Below are positions 6,022-6,300 of a stretch of DNA of 6,300 bases, one piece after another (the stretch's first letter is position 1; each line of letters begins with the position of its first letter). The DNA is from an uncultured Ruminococcus sp. (GTDB lineage Bacteria; Bacillota; Clostridia; Oscillospirales; CAG-272). The notes under the pieces were generated by a model. That model worked only from the letters and a program-made list of their open reading frames with translations. It did no database searches and was not told the DNA's origin. The position numbers and the translations under genes were made by a program. The stretch is from NCBI GenBank assembly GCA_902783905.1, contig CACZSP010000227.1:1-6300 (forward strand), given 5' to 3'.

Positions 6022-6300
6022 ATGCGAAAGATTATTTCAGTCCTGATCACGGTTTTACTGATCTTTTCTCTTTTCGCCTTATCGGTGAACGCGGAAGACA
6101 GTCAGGTCGCCCTGCTGTCGGGAAGTCAGATCACCGAATATACCGATTACAAAGCCGCGTTCAGCGCGGCAAAAGCCGGGGATACCGTTATGCTTCTCAA
6201 AGACATCACTCTTTACGGCAACGAATCCCTGACCATCGGCAGCGGGAGCGATCTGACGGTGGACGGAAACGGCTATACTATTTATTCCCCTTACTGCTGC
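6022..6300 (+). CDS. Secreted protein, N-terminal part (signal peptide, beta-helix-like)
   Basis: The frame is open from the ATG at 6022 to the right edge, giving 93 residues of a longer protein. Residues 1-24 form a classic Sec signal peptide: MRK, a hydrophobic core of about 17 residues, and a likely cleavage after VNA (24). No lipobox cysteine is present, so it is not a lipoprotein. The mature start contains YTDYKAAFSAAKAGDTVMLL (40-59), then DITL, SLTIGSGSDLTVDGNGYTI (69-87). This pattern of an AF.AA..GDTV.LL segment followed by short strands and DGNGYTI is typical of the first coils of right-handed beta-helix surface proteins in clostridia. Strong promoter, leader and Shine-Dalgarno precede it. 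The rest of the protein, including any repeats, cell-wall anchor or catalytic domain, is outside the window, so the function is unknown. It could be an adhesin, a polysaccharide-active enzyme or a cell-surface repeat protein. Confidence 0.85.
   Translation, partial: MRKIISVLITVLLIFSLFALSVNAEDSQVALLSGSQITEYTDYKAAFSAAKAGDTVMLLKDITLYGNESLTIGSGSDLTVDGNGYTIYSPYCC

Noticed and set aside
1..6300. Search for CRISPR arrays, tRNA/rRNA genes, transposases, phage, toxin-antitoxin or defence genes.
   Set aside because: No regularly spaced repeats, RNA gene signatures, terminal inverted repeats or matching protein motifs were seen. The AgrA-like repeat has only two copies.

Overview
The window is a densely packed stretch of bacterial chromosome with every supported gene on the + strand. 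The moderately high GC, strong AGGAGG-type ribosome binding sites, a sigma-A promoter with a perfect TATAAT, a Gram-positive style signal peptide and the gene families present point to an anaerobic member of Clostridia (Bacillota), perhaps a gut-type lineage. This placement is an inference from family resemblance; no rRNA or other marker gene is present.

Layout. (1) Positions 1-576: the C-terminal part of an endonuclease/exonuclease/phosphatase (EEP) family protein, open at the left edge. (2) 573-2495: a complete tandem-ATPase ABC-F protein, overlapping the EEP stop by 4 nt. (3) 2519-3331: a TIM-barrel sugar phosphate isomerase/epimerase. (4) 3341-3979: a stand-alone LUD-domain (LutC/YkgG-like) protein with a C-terminal cysteine cluster. 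(5) 3983-4744: a zinc-containing Sir2 family NAD-dependent deacylase. (6) 4774-5736: an E2/chloramphenicol-acetyltransferase-fold protein without a lipoyl domain, whose catalytic-motif His position reads Glu. Gaps between these genes are -4, 23, 9, 3 and 29 nt, so they look like one operon. It ends at a 17-bp perfect hairpin (5797-5835).

(7) 5737-6021 is the only real intergenic region. It holds the hairpin, then a strong promoter (TTGAAC, 17 bp, TATAAT) that abuts an 11-bp direct repeat with 21-bp periodicity. The repeat resembles the paired sites of LytTR-type response regulators. (8) From 6022 to the right edge runs the start of a secreted protein: a signal peptide followed by sequence resembling the first coils of a beta-helix surface protein.

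How the genes may work together. The ABC-F protein acts on ribosomes. The isomerase, LUD protein, sirtuin and acyltransferase-like protein form a compact metabolic or NAD/acyl-linked cluster with no obvious single pathway. The families are known individually; a shared role is hypothesis only. I see no CRISPR array, transposon, tRNA/rRNA gene, defence system or phage gene. The two features most worth a second look are the repeat-promoter module before the secreted protein gene and the substituted catalytic motif of the E2-like protein.
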